Of a stretch of DNA of 64,000 nt, positions 1 to 6,754 are shown piece by piece. Both the position numbers and the translations under genes were made by a program. The DNA lies in contig DIXO01000066.1 of assembly GCA_002428735.1 (NCBI GenBank), forward strand, positions 5,476 to 69,475, in the 5' to 3' direction. A model generated the notes under the pieces. That model did no database searches. It was given only the letters and a program-made list of their open reading frames with translations, and had not been told where the DNA came from. How positions within the stretch are numbered: position 1 is the first letter of the stretch; the number at the start of each line of letters is the position of its first letter. Origin of the DNA: Syntrophaceae bacterium UBA6078 (GTDB taxonomy: Bacteria > Desulfobacterota > Syntrophia > Syntrophales > UBA2210).

Positions 1-334
1 CGGAACGGAACTCGATCATGACGCCGGGACGCTGCCCCGGTTCCGTCCGGTGTGCTATCTTGAAGGTAAAAGCAGAGGATGAAAGAATCCACGAAAACCC
101 CTGTGTTCCGTGCGGTTTGATGGTGAAGGGCCACGGGTCAGGGGAGAAGGGATGTTTCAATTCTCCGGGATAATCCGCGCCGCACTCTTTCGCCTGTTCT
201 TTCAGTTCATCAAGGAAGGGAAACAACGAGGGGTCATTCCAGCCTACATCCATAGATAAAACAAGGGTATCCACACCGGATGCCAGGATATTTTCAGGTA
301 CAATTTTCACCTTTGCGGGGTGCCTGATAGTCAT
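1..334 (-). CDS. Partial protein, possible rolling-circle Rep-like initiator (C-terminus off the left edge)
   Basis: Open on the minus strand from an ATG at 334 to the window edge, 111 codons without a stop. The start codon overlaps the stop of the upstream gene in an ATGA arrangement, which argues for real translational coupling. The visible part has an N-terminal segment (GVDTLVLSMDVGW), a helical stretch (LDELKEQAKE), then a region ending in VMIEFRS. This pattern of a short hydrophobic strand, a helix and a final (V/I)E(F/V)RS strand resembles the N-terminus of Rep initiators from integrated plasmids and phages. That assignment is from memory of the family, not a search. A RHH gene and a large inverted repeat nearby fit a replication module. 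It could be another phage or plasmid protein. Confidence 0.5.
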   Translation of the reverse strand, partial: MTIRHPAKVKIVPENILASGVDTLVLSMDVGWNDPSLFPFLDELKEQAKECGADYPGELKHPFSPDPWPFTIKPHGTQGFSWILSSSAFTFKIAHRTEPGQRPGVMIEFRS

Positions 335-732
335 ATGGCACCCCCGTTGTCCGTCCGGTATCCAAAGGCCCGTTGTACCCCCTGACTCTGGTGCCCGTTC
401 CCTGTCTTGTGCCCCGGTGATAGAGCCTTCTTCTTCGCGTGCGTGTGCTCGCTCGCGGTCTCTCTGCCGGGCCGCTCCTCGCTATATGATCCCGATCGTG
501 AAAACGTGGGGATGTTTTTCGCTTCTTCTTCGGATAGGACCCGCGAGCCGGGGAAGGTGGTCAGGATTTTATGGATGAGATAGTCCCGCCTGTGCTCTAT
601 CAGTTCGGCGTAGGTCCGGGGATGCTCTGCTGACAGATAATAGACGCGGCTGTGAGATGCAGAAGGGCAGGGGATCAGTCCGGGTAGGACGCCGCCGCCC
701 TTCGATATAAGGTTATGCTTCTTGCACGACAT
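331..732 (-). CDS. Hypothetical 133-aa accessory protein
   Basis: The start at 732 is chosen because AGAGGAGGG sits just upstream on the minus strand; the frame is open to 786 but without a comparable ribosome site. The protein begins MSCKKHNLISKGGG, has a central helical part (YAELIEHRRDYLIHKI) and a basic, polar C-terminus rich in His, Lys and Gly. I do not recognise a family. Its stop overlaps the start of the partial Rep-like gene by 4 bp, so the two are probably cotranslated. It belongs to the accessory module at the left end of the window. Confidence 0.55.
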   Translation of the reverse strand: MSCKKHNLISKGGGVLPGLIPCPSASHSRVYYLSAEHPRTYAELIEHRRDYLIHKILTTFPGSRVLSEEEAKNIPTFSRSGSYSEERPGRETASEHTHAKKKALSPGHKTGNGHQSQGVQRAFGYRTDNGGAI

Positions 733-894
733 AGAAAAGCCCTCCTCTGGGAAATGGAGAGCCTCTTGACACACCGGAGGGAACACACTATCATGAAAGC
801 GTGATCATGGGGTGTGCCGAAAGGCCCTCATACCGTCACGGAGACCAGGCGCCGGGACCCGTCCAAAGGCTGGCGTCTGGTCTCGCTCAATCGT

Positions 895-1158
895 CTATGA
901 ATGTTCTTCTTTTGTTCCTTCCTCCTTTTTCCCTTTCCGTCCCCGGAGCCGTTGCCGGATATCTTCGTAAATCTTCGCCATGGCCCAGAGGCCGACCTTG
1001 TTCATGATCGTCAGTTCTTCAACTCCCACTTCAACAAGGTTCGATATCAGTTTGCTTCTCGTCAGGTCTCCCTTCTCGGCAAGCCTATCAATCTTTGCCA
1101 CAAGGTCTTTCCTGATCCAGATCGTCACCGCCTGCTTGTCACCTTTCTCTGCCGGCAT
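895..1158 (-). CDS. Ribbon-helix-helix (CopG/Arc-type) DNA-binding protein
   Basis: An 87-aa protein with the pattern of a ribbon-helix-helix repressor: a short beta strand (QAVTIWIRKDL, residues 8-18), helix A (VAKIDRLAEKG), then TRSKLISNLVEVGVEEL as helix B. A basic tail (RQRLRGRKGKKEEG) follows. The start at 1158 has AGGAGG nine bases upstream. Proteins of this class often control plasmid copy number or their own operon; here it is the first gene of a leftward set with an unknown gene and a Rep-like partial gene. A well-formed promoter and a short inverted repeat lie just upstream and suggest autoregulation. Confidence 0.85.
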   Translation of the reverse strand: MPAEKGDKQAVTIWIRKDLVAKIDRLAEKGDLTRSKLISNLVEVGVEELTIMNKVGLWAMAKIYEDIRQRLRGRKGKKEEGTKEEHS

Positions 1159-1177
1159 GTCTCATACCTCCTAATAA

Positions 1178-1219
1178 AGTCTGTAGACTCTCATATAATA
1201 ATTAAAAGGATCGTGTCAA
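1178..1219 (-). promoter_or_regulatory. Promoter and candidate operator of the RHH gene
   Basis: On the minus strand a perfect TTGACA (1214-1219) is followed 16 bases later by TATATG (1192-1197). Immediately downstream is an inverted repeat, AGTCT-GT-AGACT on the plus strand (1178-1189), between the -10 box and the ribosome site. An operator there would let the small RHH protein repress its own transcription. The repressor-operator link is inference. Confidence 0.55.
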
Positions 1220-1260
1220 GTAGTTTTTTCAAAAAAAAGTAAAAAAGTTTTGATTGGCCG

Positions 1261-1396
1261 ACCCTCTCCCCCTCGCTTCTTAAGATCGGAGCACGAGCGG
1301 CCCTCCTGTCAAGGGTTCCCTTCGGCTCACTTTGTTCGGCCTTGACAGCAGGGCCTTGGCTCGTGCGTAAAAGGTAGCGGGCGAAGGGGAGAGGGT
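1261..1396. repeat. Large interrupted inverted repeat, possible replication origin or recombination hairpin
   Basis: Three pairs of arms are nested around a 25-nt loop (1315-1339). The outer 16-nt arms are 1261-1276 and 1381-1396 (15 of 16 match). The middle arms, GCACGAGC and GCTCGTGC, are at 1291-1298 and 1359-1366. The inner 16-nt arms are 1299-1314 and 1340-1355 (15 of 16 match). The 14-nt stretches between outer and middle arms do not pair. There is no U-tract, so it is not an ordinary terminator. Its place beside a RHH gene and a Rep-like gene suggests a replication or transfer structure. A MITE-like or IS200-type end is another reading. Confidence 0.7.
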
Positions 1397-1496
1397 AGGG
1401 CGTTCCGTGGGACTCTGGGAAAAGGGTGATTTTTGGGGCTTGTAATGATAGTCCGTGCAGGTTTGGAGAATTTTAGAGAATTACTGTTTTTAAGTT

Positions 1497-1542
1497 CACC
1501 TAATAACAAATGATTTTGATCAGAGGGAACTGCTGGGGATTA
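1497..1542 (+). repeat. 46-nt dispersed repeat, copy 1
   Basis: Begins CACCTA, contains ACAAATGATTTTGA and ends GATTA. A similar 46-nt segment lies at 31462-31507, upstream of another AT-rich accessory gene. The two agree at roughly three quarters of positions with one compensated indel. The function is unknown. Confidence 0.4.
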
Positions 1543-1569
1543 CCGTTTGAAAGTCTCGACGAAAATTTC

Positions 1570-1599
1570 TTGACATGGCACCGTGAATTCCTGTATTAT
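1570..1599 (+). promoter_or_regulatory. Sigma70-type promoter upstream of the first accessory cassette
   Basis: TTGACA (1570-1575), an 18-nt spacer and TATTAT (1594-1599). It points at the 62-bp repeat and the 1739/2070 gene pair, so the repeat would lie in the 5' leader of that transcript. Confidence 0.55.
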
Positions 1600-1625
1600 T
1601 TCTGCTTGTGAACGGTTATAACCAC

Positions 1626-1687
1626 GGAGGGGATTATGGTCTGATCACCGAAGCCCTGTTTCTTAAAGAAAGAGATGAGGCTTTTGT
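1626..1687 (+). repeat. 62-bp repeat with SD, two-codon minigene and hairpin, copy 1
   Basis: Starts with GGAGG, five bases later ATG-GTC-TGA (1636-1644), then TCA and a hairpin formed by AAGCC and GGCTT arms around a loop, with a T-rich end. A copy of the same length and about 80% identity by eye lies at 6057-6118. Both copies keep the Shine-Dalgarno sequence, its five-base spacing, the ATG-NNN-TGA and the hairpin, and both precede an AT-rich two-gene cassette. Confidence 0.6.
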
Positions 1688-1738
1688 TTTTACAAACTAC
1701 CTAATTACGTAGATGATCTTATCGAAAGAGGAAAGGAT

Positions 1739-2053
1739 ATGCCAACTTTAGGAACTTGGGCAGGTAGAAGTAAATTTAGTTACACTGGCTCTGTTGGCCA
1801 AGGAACGAAGATTATTTATGGGAATAACTATCCACTGAGTGTCTCTGCTTTTCAATATACGAATCTACTTAATCATTTTAGAAACAAAACCATTGATATA
1901 GGAACGTCAAGAACGAATCCGCCTTGCGGTAGCGTGGGAGAATGGTTACTTAGAAATGTTACGAAGACAGGCATTGCCTCTTATGTTGGCCCCATTCTCA
2001 TTAGTGAAGGATACGCAAGGAAGATAGGGAAAACTCAAATCCATATATTTTGA
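1739..2053 (+). CDS. Hypothetical 104-aa protein of accessory cassette 1
   Basis: AT-rich gene with a good ribosome site (AGAGGAAAGG) just before the ATG. The protein has no transmembrane segment and no motif I can name. It is Gly-, Ser- and Thr-rich, with a central NPPCGSVGEWLL and a C-terminal ASYVGPILISEGYAR stretch that looks like a compact folded domain. The next gene begins 16 bases after its stop, so the two probably form one transcript driven from the promoter at 1570-1599. Base composition differs clearly from the acyl-CoA genes to the right, consistent with horizontal acquisition. Function unknown. Confidence 0.65.
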   Translation: MPTLGTWAGRSKFSYTGSVGQGTKIIYGNNYPLSVSAFQYTNLLNHFRNKTIDIGTSRTNPPCGSVGEWLLRNVTKTGIASYVGPILISEGYARKIGKTQIHIF

Positions 2054-2069
2054 GTTATAGATAAATTAA

Positions 2070-2825
2070 ATGTCTGAGTACGATTACCGATCATACGAAA
2101 AAAACCTTGAAAAGGTTTTAGAATCTGTTCAAAAAGATTATTGGGCACAATATATTGATATTAATCATCATCAAGTGATTGTGGGGCGCACCTACTTATG
2201 GGTTTCTGCGGCTCTAATTGGTGCTTACGCAGCAGGATATCAGAAATTAGAACAATTATCGGTACACCCCATTATCTCTTTTATCTTAATAACGGCTTTT
2301 TTCCTTTCTGCCATAGCTTTTGGAATATGTTTATATGCGATACCTGCGAGAAAAGGCTATAAGAGTGTTCACCAAAATGGTTGGGGAGAGTTCAGTCACC
2401 AAGCGTATGATATATTATGCAATAAGAAAGAGAATCCCTACGCTCTCTTTTTAGCAGATTATATATCTAAATTTGATAATGCACATTATCATAGTCTCGG
2501 AACCAATCAAAAGAGGGCAAAGTTATTACGAGTTACCTCTTGGTTTCTTATCGTATCGTTTATATTTGCTATGTTAAGTCTAGCATCTGTTCCAATAAAT
2601 TATAATAAATCAGATCTACGAAAGGAGAATGTCATGACTGAATCAAATGACAATACGTCAAATACTGGGACTGAAAATCAACCAACAAACACAACTGATA
2701 AACCTAATATTCCACCGCCACCTCCCCCGGCAGGTTCACAAGGAGGACAAATACAGACACATGGGGCTAAGCCTGAATACCTTATTAGAGTTACTAATGG
2801 TGCGACTATAAAATCTGAAGATTGA
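2070..2825 (+). CDS. Hypothetical three-TM membrane protein of accessory cassette 1, with possible internal start
   Basis: A 251-aa protein. Residues 1-38 are a charged helical region, followed by two hydrophobic segments (about 41-57 and 68-91), a soluble stretch of about 60 residues, a third hydrophobic segment (about 155-174) and an Asn/Thr-rich tail with a run of six or more prolines (215-221). The ATG at 2070 has no visible ribosome site. An in-frame ATG at 2634 has AAAGGAG at 2621-2627 and would yield the soluble tail alone (63 aa). Small multi-TM proteins of this shape are common in defence-type cassettes, for example SLATT or Pycsar effectors, but no signature proves that here. Confidence 0.65.
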   Translation: MSEYDYRSYEKNLEKVLESVQKDYWAQYIDINHHQVIVGRTYLWVSAALIGAYAAGYQKLEQLSVHPIISFILITAFFLSAIAFGICLYAIPARKGYKSVHQNGWGEFSHQAYDILCNKKENPYALFLADYISKFDNAHYHSLGTNQKRAKLLRVTSWFLIVSFIFAMLSLASVPINYNKSDLRKENVMTESNDNTSNTGTENQPTNTTDKPNIPPPPPPAGSQGGQIQTHGAKPEYLIRVTNGATIKSED

Positions 2826-2979
2826 TTTGATTCAACCAATATGTGCTGTTCGGCGGGTGAGATTTTTGAGCTCCACCTAACTTGCTCAGAGATGGTACTT
2901 TAAATATATCATAGCTAGTGTCAATCCAGTGCCAGCTTTGGTTTACTGTTAATAATATTAATATTTTAGATTCTGTATC

Positions 2980-3007
2980 GAGGGTTCAAATCCCTTCACT
3001 CACCCCA
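2980..3007 (+). other. tRNA 3' end fragment, probable island attachment site
   Basis: GAGGG-TTCAAAT-CCCTT forms a T-arm with a canonical T-loop (TTC, purine, A, N, pyrimidine), followed by the 7-nt acceptor strand CACTCAC, a discriminator C and CCA. The D-arm, anticodon arm and 5' acceptor strand (expected GTGAGTG) are absent upstream, where the DNA is AT-rich and non-tRNA. An isolated tRNA 3' end next to accessory genes is what remains at the distal end of an element integrated by a tyrosine recombinase into a tRNA gene. The intact tRNA and integrase would lie left of the window. Confidence 0.65.
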
Positions 3008-3041
3008 CTATTTCGTCTGTTACCGCAGACGGATTCTATCG

Positions 3042-3074
3042 CTCCGGCGGGCACTTTTCCGCCGGAGTTTTTTT
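3042..3074. terminator. Rho-independent terminator
   Basis: A perfect nine-base stem, CTCCGGCGG (3042-3050) and CCGCCGGAG (3059-3067), with seven T's. It fits as the native terminator of the tRNA whose 3' end is at 3007. A smaller hairpin (CGTCTG and CAGACG arms) lies at about 3015-3032. It may also serve the leftward acyl-CoA dehydrogenase gene from the other side. Confidence 0.8.
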
Positions 3075-3087
3075 ATCCCGATTCTCC

Positions 3088-4245
3088 TCAGCGCTGACTG
3101 AACCGCCGTCCCAGCATGGCCCCGGCGATGTTGACCCGCTGCATCTGCACGGTTCCCCCGGCGACCGGCCACCCCCGGCTGTCGCGGAGCATCCGCTCCA
3201 CGGGGTACTCCGTCGAGTAGCCGTATCCCCCGAAGACCTGGAGGGCCATATCGGTCACCTCCTTGCCGATCTCGTTGGCGAAGCACTTGGCGACAGACGA
3301 TTCGTAGATGGACGGAAGTCCCAGACCGGCATTGACGGCCGCCCGGTAGATGAGGAGCCGCGCGGCCTCCACCTTCATCGCCATGTCGGCCAGGAGGAAC
3401 TGGACCCCCTGAAACTCGCAGATGGGTTTCCCGAAGGCCTTGCGCTCCTGGGCGTACCGCTTGGCCGCCTCCAGGGCCCCCCAGGCTATACCCAGGGACA
3501 TGGTGGCGTTCCCGCAGCGCTCCACGTCGAAGGCCTGCATGAGGAAGACAAAGCCGCCTTCAGGGACGATCAGGTTCTCCTTGGGGACGATGCAGTCTTC
3601 GAAGATGAGATCGCAGCTCGGCGTGCCGCGGAGACCCATGAATGTTTCCTGCTTGCCGAAGGTGAAACCGGGGGAACCCTTCTCCACGACAATGCCCCCG
3701 ATCCCCTTGGCCCCCTTGGCGTCGCTCATGCGGACATAGACCATGTAGTAATCCGAATAGCCGCCCCCGGTGATGAAGCGTTTCTGCCCGTTGATAACGA
3801 AATGGTCCCCCTCGAGGACGGCGCGGGTGGTCAGATCCGTCAGGGCCGAACCGGCCTCGGGTTCCGTCATCGCAACGGCCATGAGCTTCTCACCCGTGCA
3901 GGCGGGGGGGATGAAGCGCTCCTTCTGTTCCTCCGTGCCGAACAGTTCAACGACACGAATCGGTCCGACGCTGGTTTCAAAGACGGGCATGGCGGCAAGG
4001 GGACTGACCCGGGCCAGCTCTTCCATGGCCAGGACGGCGTCAAAGGCGGTCAGGCCGGCGCCCCCGTATTTTTCGGGGAGGGTGATCCCCAGAAGCCCCA
4101 TGTCCACGTACTCAGAGAGGATGGAGTGATCCAGGAACGCGCCTTTCTTGTCCCATTCTTCTACCAGAGGGGCCAGGCGCTCATCGGCAAAAGCGTGCAC
4201 CGATTGTTTGAACATCCGCTGCTCTTCACTGAGTTGAAAGTCCAC
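3088..4245 (-). CDS. Acyl-CoA dehydrogenase
   Basis: A 385-aa flavoprotein of the usual length. The N-terminal helical domain begins MDFQLSEEQRMFKQSV. The middle beta domain carries AVAMTEPEAGSALTD and the FAD-site TGG segment. The C-terminal helical domain has LADMAMKVEAARLL, QVFGGYGYSTEYPVERMLRD. It would oxidise an acyl-CoA to an enoyl-CoA with electrons passed to ETF. The loop that usually holds the catalytic glutamate (xEGT) reads AGGT here, so the base may lie elsewhere, as in isovaleryl-CoA dehydrogenases, or the chemistry may differ. The gene is divergent from an acyl-CoA ligase, and together they suggest activation and oxidation of a carboxylic acid whose identity cannot be read from the sequence. 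Confidence 0.9.
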   Translation of the reverse strand: MDFQLSEEQRMFKQSVHAFADERLAPLVEEWDKKGAFLDHSILSEYVDMGLLGITLPEKYGGAGLTAFDAVLAMEELARVSPLAAMPVFETSVGPIRVVELFGTEEQKERFIPPACTGEKLMAVAMTEPEAGSALTDLTTRAVLEGDHFVINGQKRFITGGGYSDYYMVYVRMSDAKGAKGIGGIVVEKGSPGFTFGKQETFMGLRGTPSCDLIFEDCIVPKENLIVPEGGFVFLMQAFDVERCGNATMSLGIAWGALEAAKRYAQERKAFGKPICEFQGVQFLLADMAMKVEAARLLIYRAAVNAGLGLPSIYESSVAKCFANEIGKEVTDMALQVFGGYGYSTEYPVERMLRDSRGWPVAGGTVQMQRVNIAGAMLGRRFSQR

Positions 4246-4363
4246 GGGGCATTCTCCTTTGCTGTAAGAATTGGTTGCGGATCTTTATCAAAATCTATAG
4301 TCGGTGGCACAGCAAGTCAACAAAATTATTGCTTCACATGACTGACTTGCCGGTTAAAATGTC

Positions 4364-4391
4364 TTGACATCAACACGTTGTCTCCTATACT
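4364..4391 (+). promoter_or_regulatory. Promoter of the acyl-CoA ligase gene
   Basis: TTGACA (4364-4369), a 16-nt spacer and TATACT (4386-4391). It lies in the divergent space between the dehydrogenase and the ligase, about 35 bases before a GTG and 90 before the preferred ATG. Confidence 0.6.
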
Positions 4392-4479
4392 TCCCATATA
4401 GCTTATTCTTATTTGAACTGGGGTTGTGTCTTCCAAATCTCACAGTGAAAACCGGTCACTGACAGAAACGGGGGGAAGA

Positions 4480-6042
4480 ATGGAATCCAGATACAGGTTC
4501 GAGGAGAAGAAGGTGGGTCCGGCGACGATCAAGGTATACGCTGATCGGCCGCAGACGGTTTTCGAGATGTTTCACAAAACGGTGGATACGTATCCCGGGC
4601 GGGAGGCCGTCACGTGCGGGGATGTCTGTCTCACCTATGCCGATCTGTACAGCCGCGTGGGCGCGCTGGCCGCCTTTTTGAAGAACGACTGCGGCGTGAA
4701 AAAAGGTGATCGCGTGGCGGTCTTCCTCCCCAACAACGACATCTTTCCCACGGCCTTTCTTGCCATATCAAAGATTGGCGCCATATCCGTCGTTCTCAAC
4801 ACCCGCCTGACCAAGCCGGAGCTGGCGTATCAAATCGAACTCACCACACCCGTGGCCGCCGTCGTGGACAGCGCGACGTGGAACAAAGAACTGGACGGAC
4901 TGGTCCTGCGCACGGTGGAGAGCGCCTTCCTTGCCGACCTCTGGGGGAAGGGAGGCACCTGCACGCCCGCTGCGGGAAACGAGGAGGACGTCCACACCAT
5001 CCTCTTCACTTCCGGCACGACGGGAAAGCCCAAAGGGGTGCGGATAGCCCACCGCAATTTCATCCACAGCGCCATCCGGCTGGAGCAGTACATGGAGATG
5101 CTGGGCGTCGGCGACCCCGCGAAAGGGGGAAAGACGCTGATCGTCGCCCCTCTCTTTCACGTCATGGCCCTCCAGGAACAGCTCATGGCCTGCCTGCGGA
5201 TGGGAAACACCGTGGTGATGATGGCCGCCCTGAGCATCGAGGCCTTCCTGGAGATTGTGGAAAAACAAGGGATTAACTTTCTTGTCGGTTCCCCGGCCAT
5301 CTACCGGATCCTTCTCGGATCGGAAGACGTGAAGAAGTATGACCTGAGCTCCATCCAACTGGTGGGCTTCGGCGCGGCGCCCATGTCGCCGGACCTGATG
5401 GGCGAGACGAAGAAGGCCTTCGTCAACGCCACATTCTTCAACGGCTTCGGCCTGACCGAGGCCTCCATATCCCTTGCCGCGATAGACAGGGAGTGCATGG
5501 AACACCCCACCTCCATCGGGCACCCGAGCCTCGGCTGCGAGGTGAAGATCGTCGATGAGGACATGAACGAGGTCCCGCAGGGAGACGTGGGCGAAATCGC
5601 CGTCAGGGGGCCCAACGTGGCGGACGGCTATTACGAAAACCCGGCGGACACGAAGAAGTCTTTCAGGAACGGCTGGTTCCTGACAGGCGACTTGGGTCGC
5701 CTGGGCGATGACGGCTTCTTCTACGTTGCCAGCCGGAAGAAGGACATGATCAACCGCGGCGGCGAGAACGTCTACCCCGTCGAGGTGGAAAACGCCATCT
5801 ACCTGCACCCGAAGGTGATGGAAGCGGCCGTCTACGGCGTGCCCGACCCCGTCATGGGAGAGAAGGTAGCCGCCGCCGTCGTCGCCGTCCCCGGAACAGA
5901 CCCGACCGTCGAGGAAATCAAGGCATTCTGCGCCGACAAGCTCGCCAAATACAAGATCCCCGAATACATCCAGTTCACGCCGTTCCTCCCTAAAAACGCC
6001 GGGGGCAAGGTGATCAAGGAGCAACTGCCGAAGGAGTTCTGA
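4480..6042 (+). CDS. Acyl-CoA synthetase (AMP-forming, fatty-acid/aromatic-acid CoA ligase family)
   Basis: An ANL-superfamily enzyme that activates a carboxylic acid to its CoA thioester with ATP. Seen motifs are the phosphate loop LFTSGTTGKPKG, A5 NGFGLTEAS, A7 WFLTGDLG, A8 SRKKDMINRGGENVYPVEVE and the C-terminal catalytic lysine in NAGGKVIK. The ATG at 4480 follows GGGGGAAGA closely; a GTG at 4426 in the same frame would add 18 residues. The length (about 520 aa) is typical. A strong promoter precedes it and the gene is divergent from an acyl-CoA dehydrogenase. The stop is followed within 15 bases by the 62-bp repeat, whose hairpin may act as its terminator. The exact substrate is unknown. 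Confidence 0.9.
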   Translation: MESRYRFEEKKVGPATIKVYADRPQTVFEMFHKTVDTYPGREAVTCGDVCLTYADLYSRVGALAAFLKNDCGVKKGDRVAVFLPNNDIFPTAFLAISKIGAISVVLNTRLTKPELAYQIELTTPVAAVVDSATWNKELDGLVLRTVESAFLADLWGKGGTCTPAAGNEEDVHTILFTSGTTGKPKGVRIAHRNFIHSAIRLEQYMEMLGVGDPAKGGKTLIVAPLFHVMALQEQLMACLRMGNTVVMMAALSIEAFLEIVEKQGINFLVGSPAIYRILLGSEDVKKYDLSSIQLVGFGAAPMSPDLMGETKKAFVNATFFNGFGLTEASISLAAIDRECMEHPTSIGHPSLGCEVKIVDEDMNEVPQGDVGEIAVRGPNVADGYYENPADTKKSFRNGWFLTGDLGRLGDDGFFYVASRKKDMINRGGENVYPVEVENAIYLHPKVMEAAVYGVPDPVMGEKVAAAVVAVPGTDPTVEEIKAFCADKLAKYKIPEYIQFTPFLPKNAGGKVIKEQLPKEF

Positions 6043-6056
6043 CCGACCGTACCCAA

Positions 6057-6118
6057 GGAGGAGATCATGACCTGATCATCGAAAGCCCTGTTTTTCGAAA
6101 GGAGAGATGGGCTTTTGT
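6057..6118 (+). repeat. 62-bp repeat with SD, two-codon minigene and terminator-like hairpin, copy 2
   Basis: GGAGG, five bases, ATG-ACC-TGA (6067-6075), TCA, then AAAGCCC and GGGCTTT arms of a hairpin followed by TTGTG. It matches copy 1 at 1626-1687 in length and layout. Here the outer stem is a perfect seven pairs. It sits between the ligase stop and accessory cassette 2. Confidence 0.6.
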
Positions 6119-6204
6119 GCTTTATGAGGGTCTTATACGTTAAAATTGCCGTGTTTAAGTTTTTACCAGGATCCCAATAAACTTTGTTAAGGGCCATAGA
6201 CAAT

Positions 6205-6708
6205 ATGCCGCGAACAATTCCTGAATGGCTGGCTGTTATTGCCACACTGATATCTGGCGCTTGGCTGTACGCAAAGCCGGACTACGAGCCAGCCATCGCC
6301 CTTATTACTGGCATTATTACATTTGTTGGCATGCGCTCAAGAACGTTGAATCCAACTTCCCACACTTTACCTAATGCGTTCTTGCCAGGCAAGCCTACCG
6401 CGCAATTCGACGTAAAATCACTTTTGGTTGGTGCTTATCAATCGGATCGTCTAGAAATCACCAAAGACAATCTGCCCCACATTCTGCCGATTCCCCCTGA
6501 GGAGCTCCCTTCAATTCTTAATTTGTTTTATCAATCTGATGGTCTAAATGCGCTCAGACTCCTTTCGCAGAGGCTTGGCACTTATCCCAATCCCAAAGAA
6601 ACTGAAAAAATTTTGGGTACGCTTTACACATCAGACAGGGCGACGGGTGCTAAAACGCTAGTTTCACAAGTTGCTTCTAACACTGCGGTTGCGAGGAACG
6701 CTTCGTGA
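6205..6708 (+). CDS. Hypothetical two-TM membrane protein of accessory cassette 2
   Basis: A 167-aa protein starting MPRTIPEWL; the ATG at 6205 is preferred to a TTG at 6184. Two hydrophobic segments (about 8-23 and 28-45) form a hairpin anchoring a soluble domain of about 120 residues with conserved-looking LLVGAYQSD, LPHILPIPPEEL and YTSDRATGAK stretches. I know no family name for it. Base composition is more AT-rich than neighbours and codon use looks foreign. It is followed, with a 46-bp gap, by a nuclease-like gene in the same direction, so the pair looks like a small cargo or defence cassette. Confidence 0.6.
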   Translation: MPRTIPEWLAVIATLISGAWLYAKPDYEPAIALITGIITFVGMRSRTLNPTSHTLPNAFLPGKPTAQFDVKSLLVGAYQSDRLEITKDNLPHILPIPPEELPSILNLFYQSDGLNALRLLSQRLGTYPNPKETEKILGTLYTSDRATGAKTLVSQVASNTAVARNAS

Positions 6709-6754
6709 CAGAGCGGTTCGCGCCCCTCACATTAAACATTCAGTGTGGCAGACT

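Noticed and set aside
1327..1509. 60-codon minus-strand frame across the large inverted repeat
   Set aside because: It is an overlap with the palindrome, has no ribosome site and resembles no known protein.
2900..3007. A complete tRNA gene
   Set aside because: Only the T-arm, acceptor 3' strand and CCA are present; the expected 5' strand GTGAGTG, D-arm and anticodon arm are missing.
4768..6024. 418-codon minus-strand frame opposite the acyl-CoA ligase
   Set aside because: His- and Gly-rich composition typical of antisense of GC-rich genes; the plus-strand gene has all ANL motifs.
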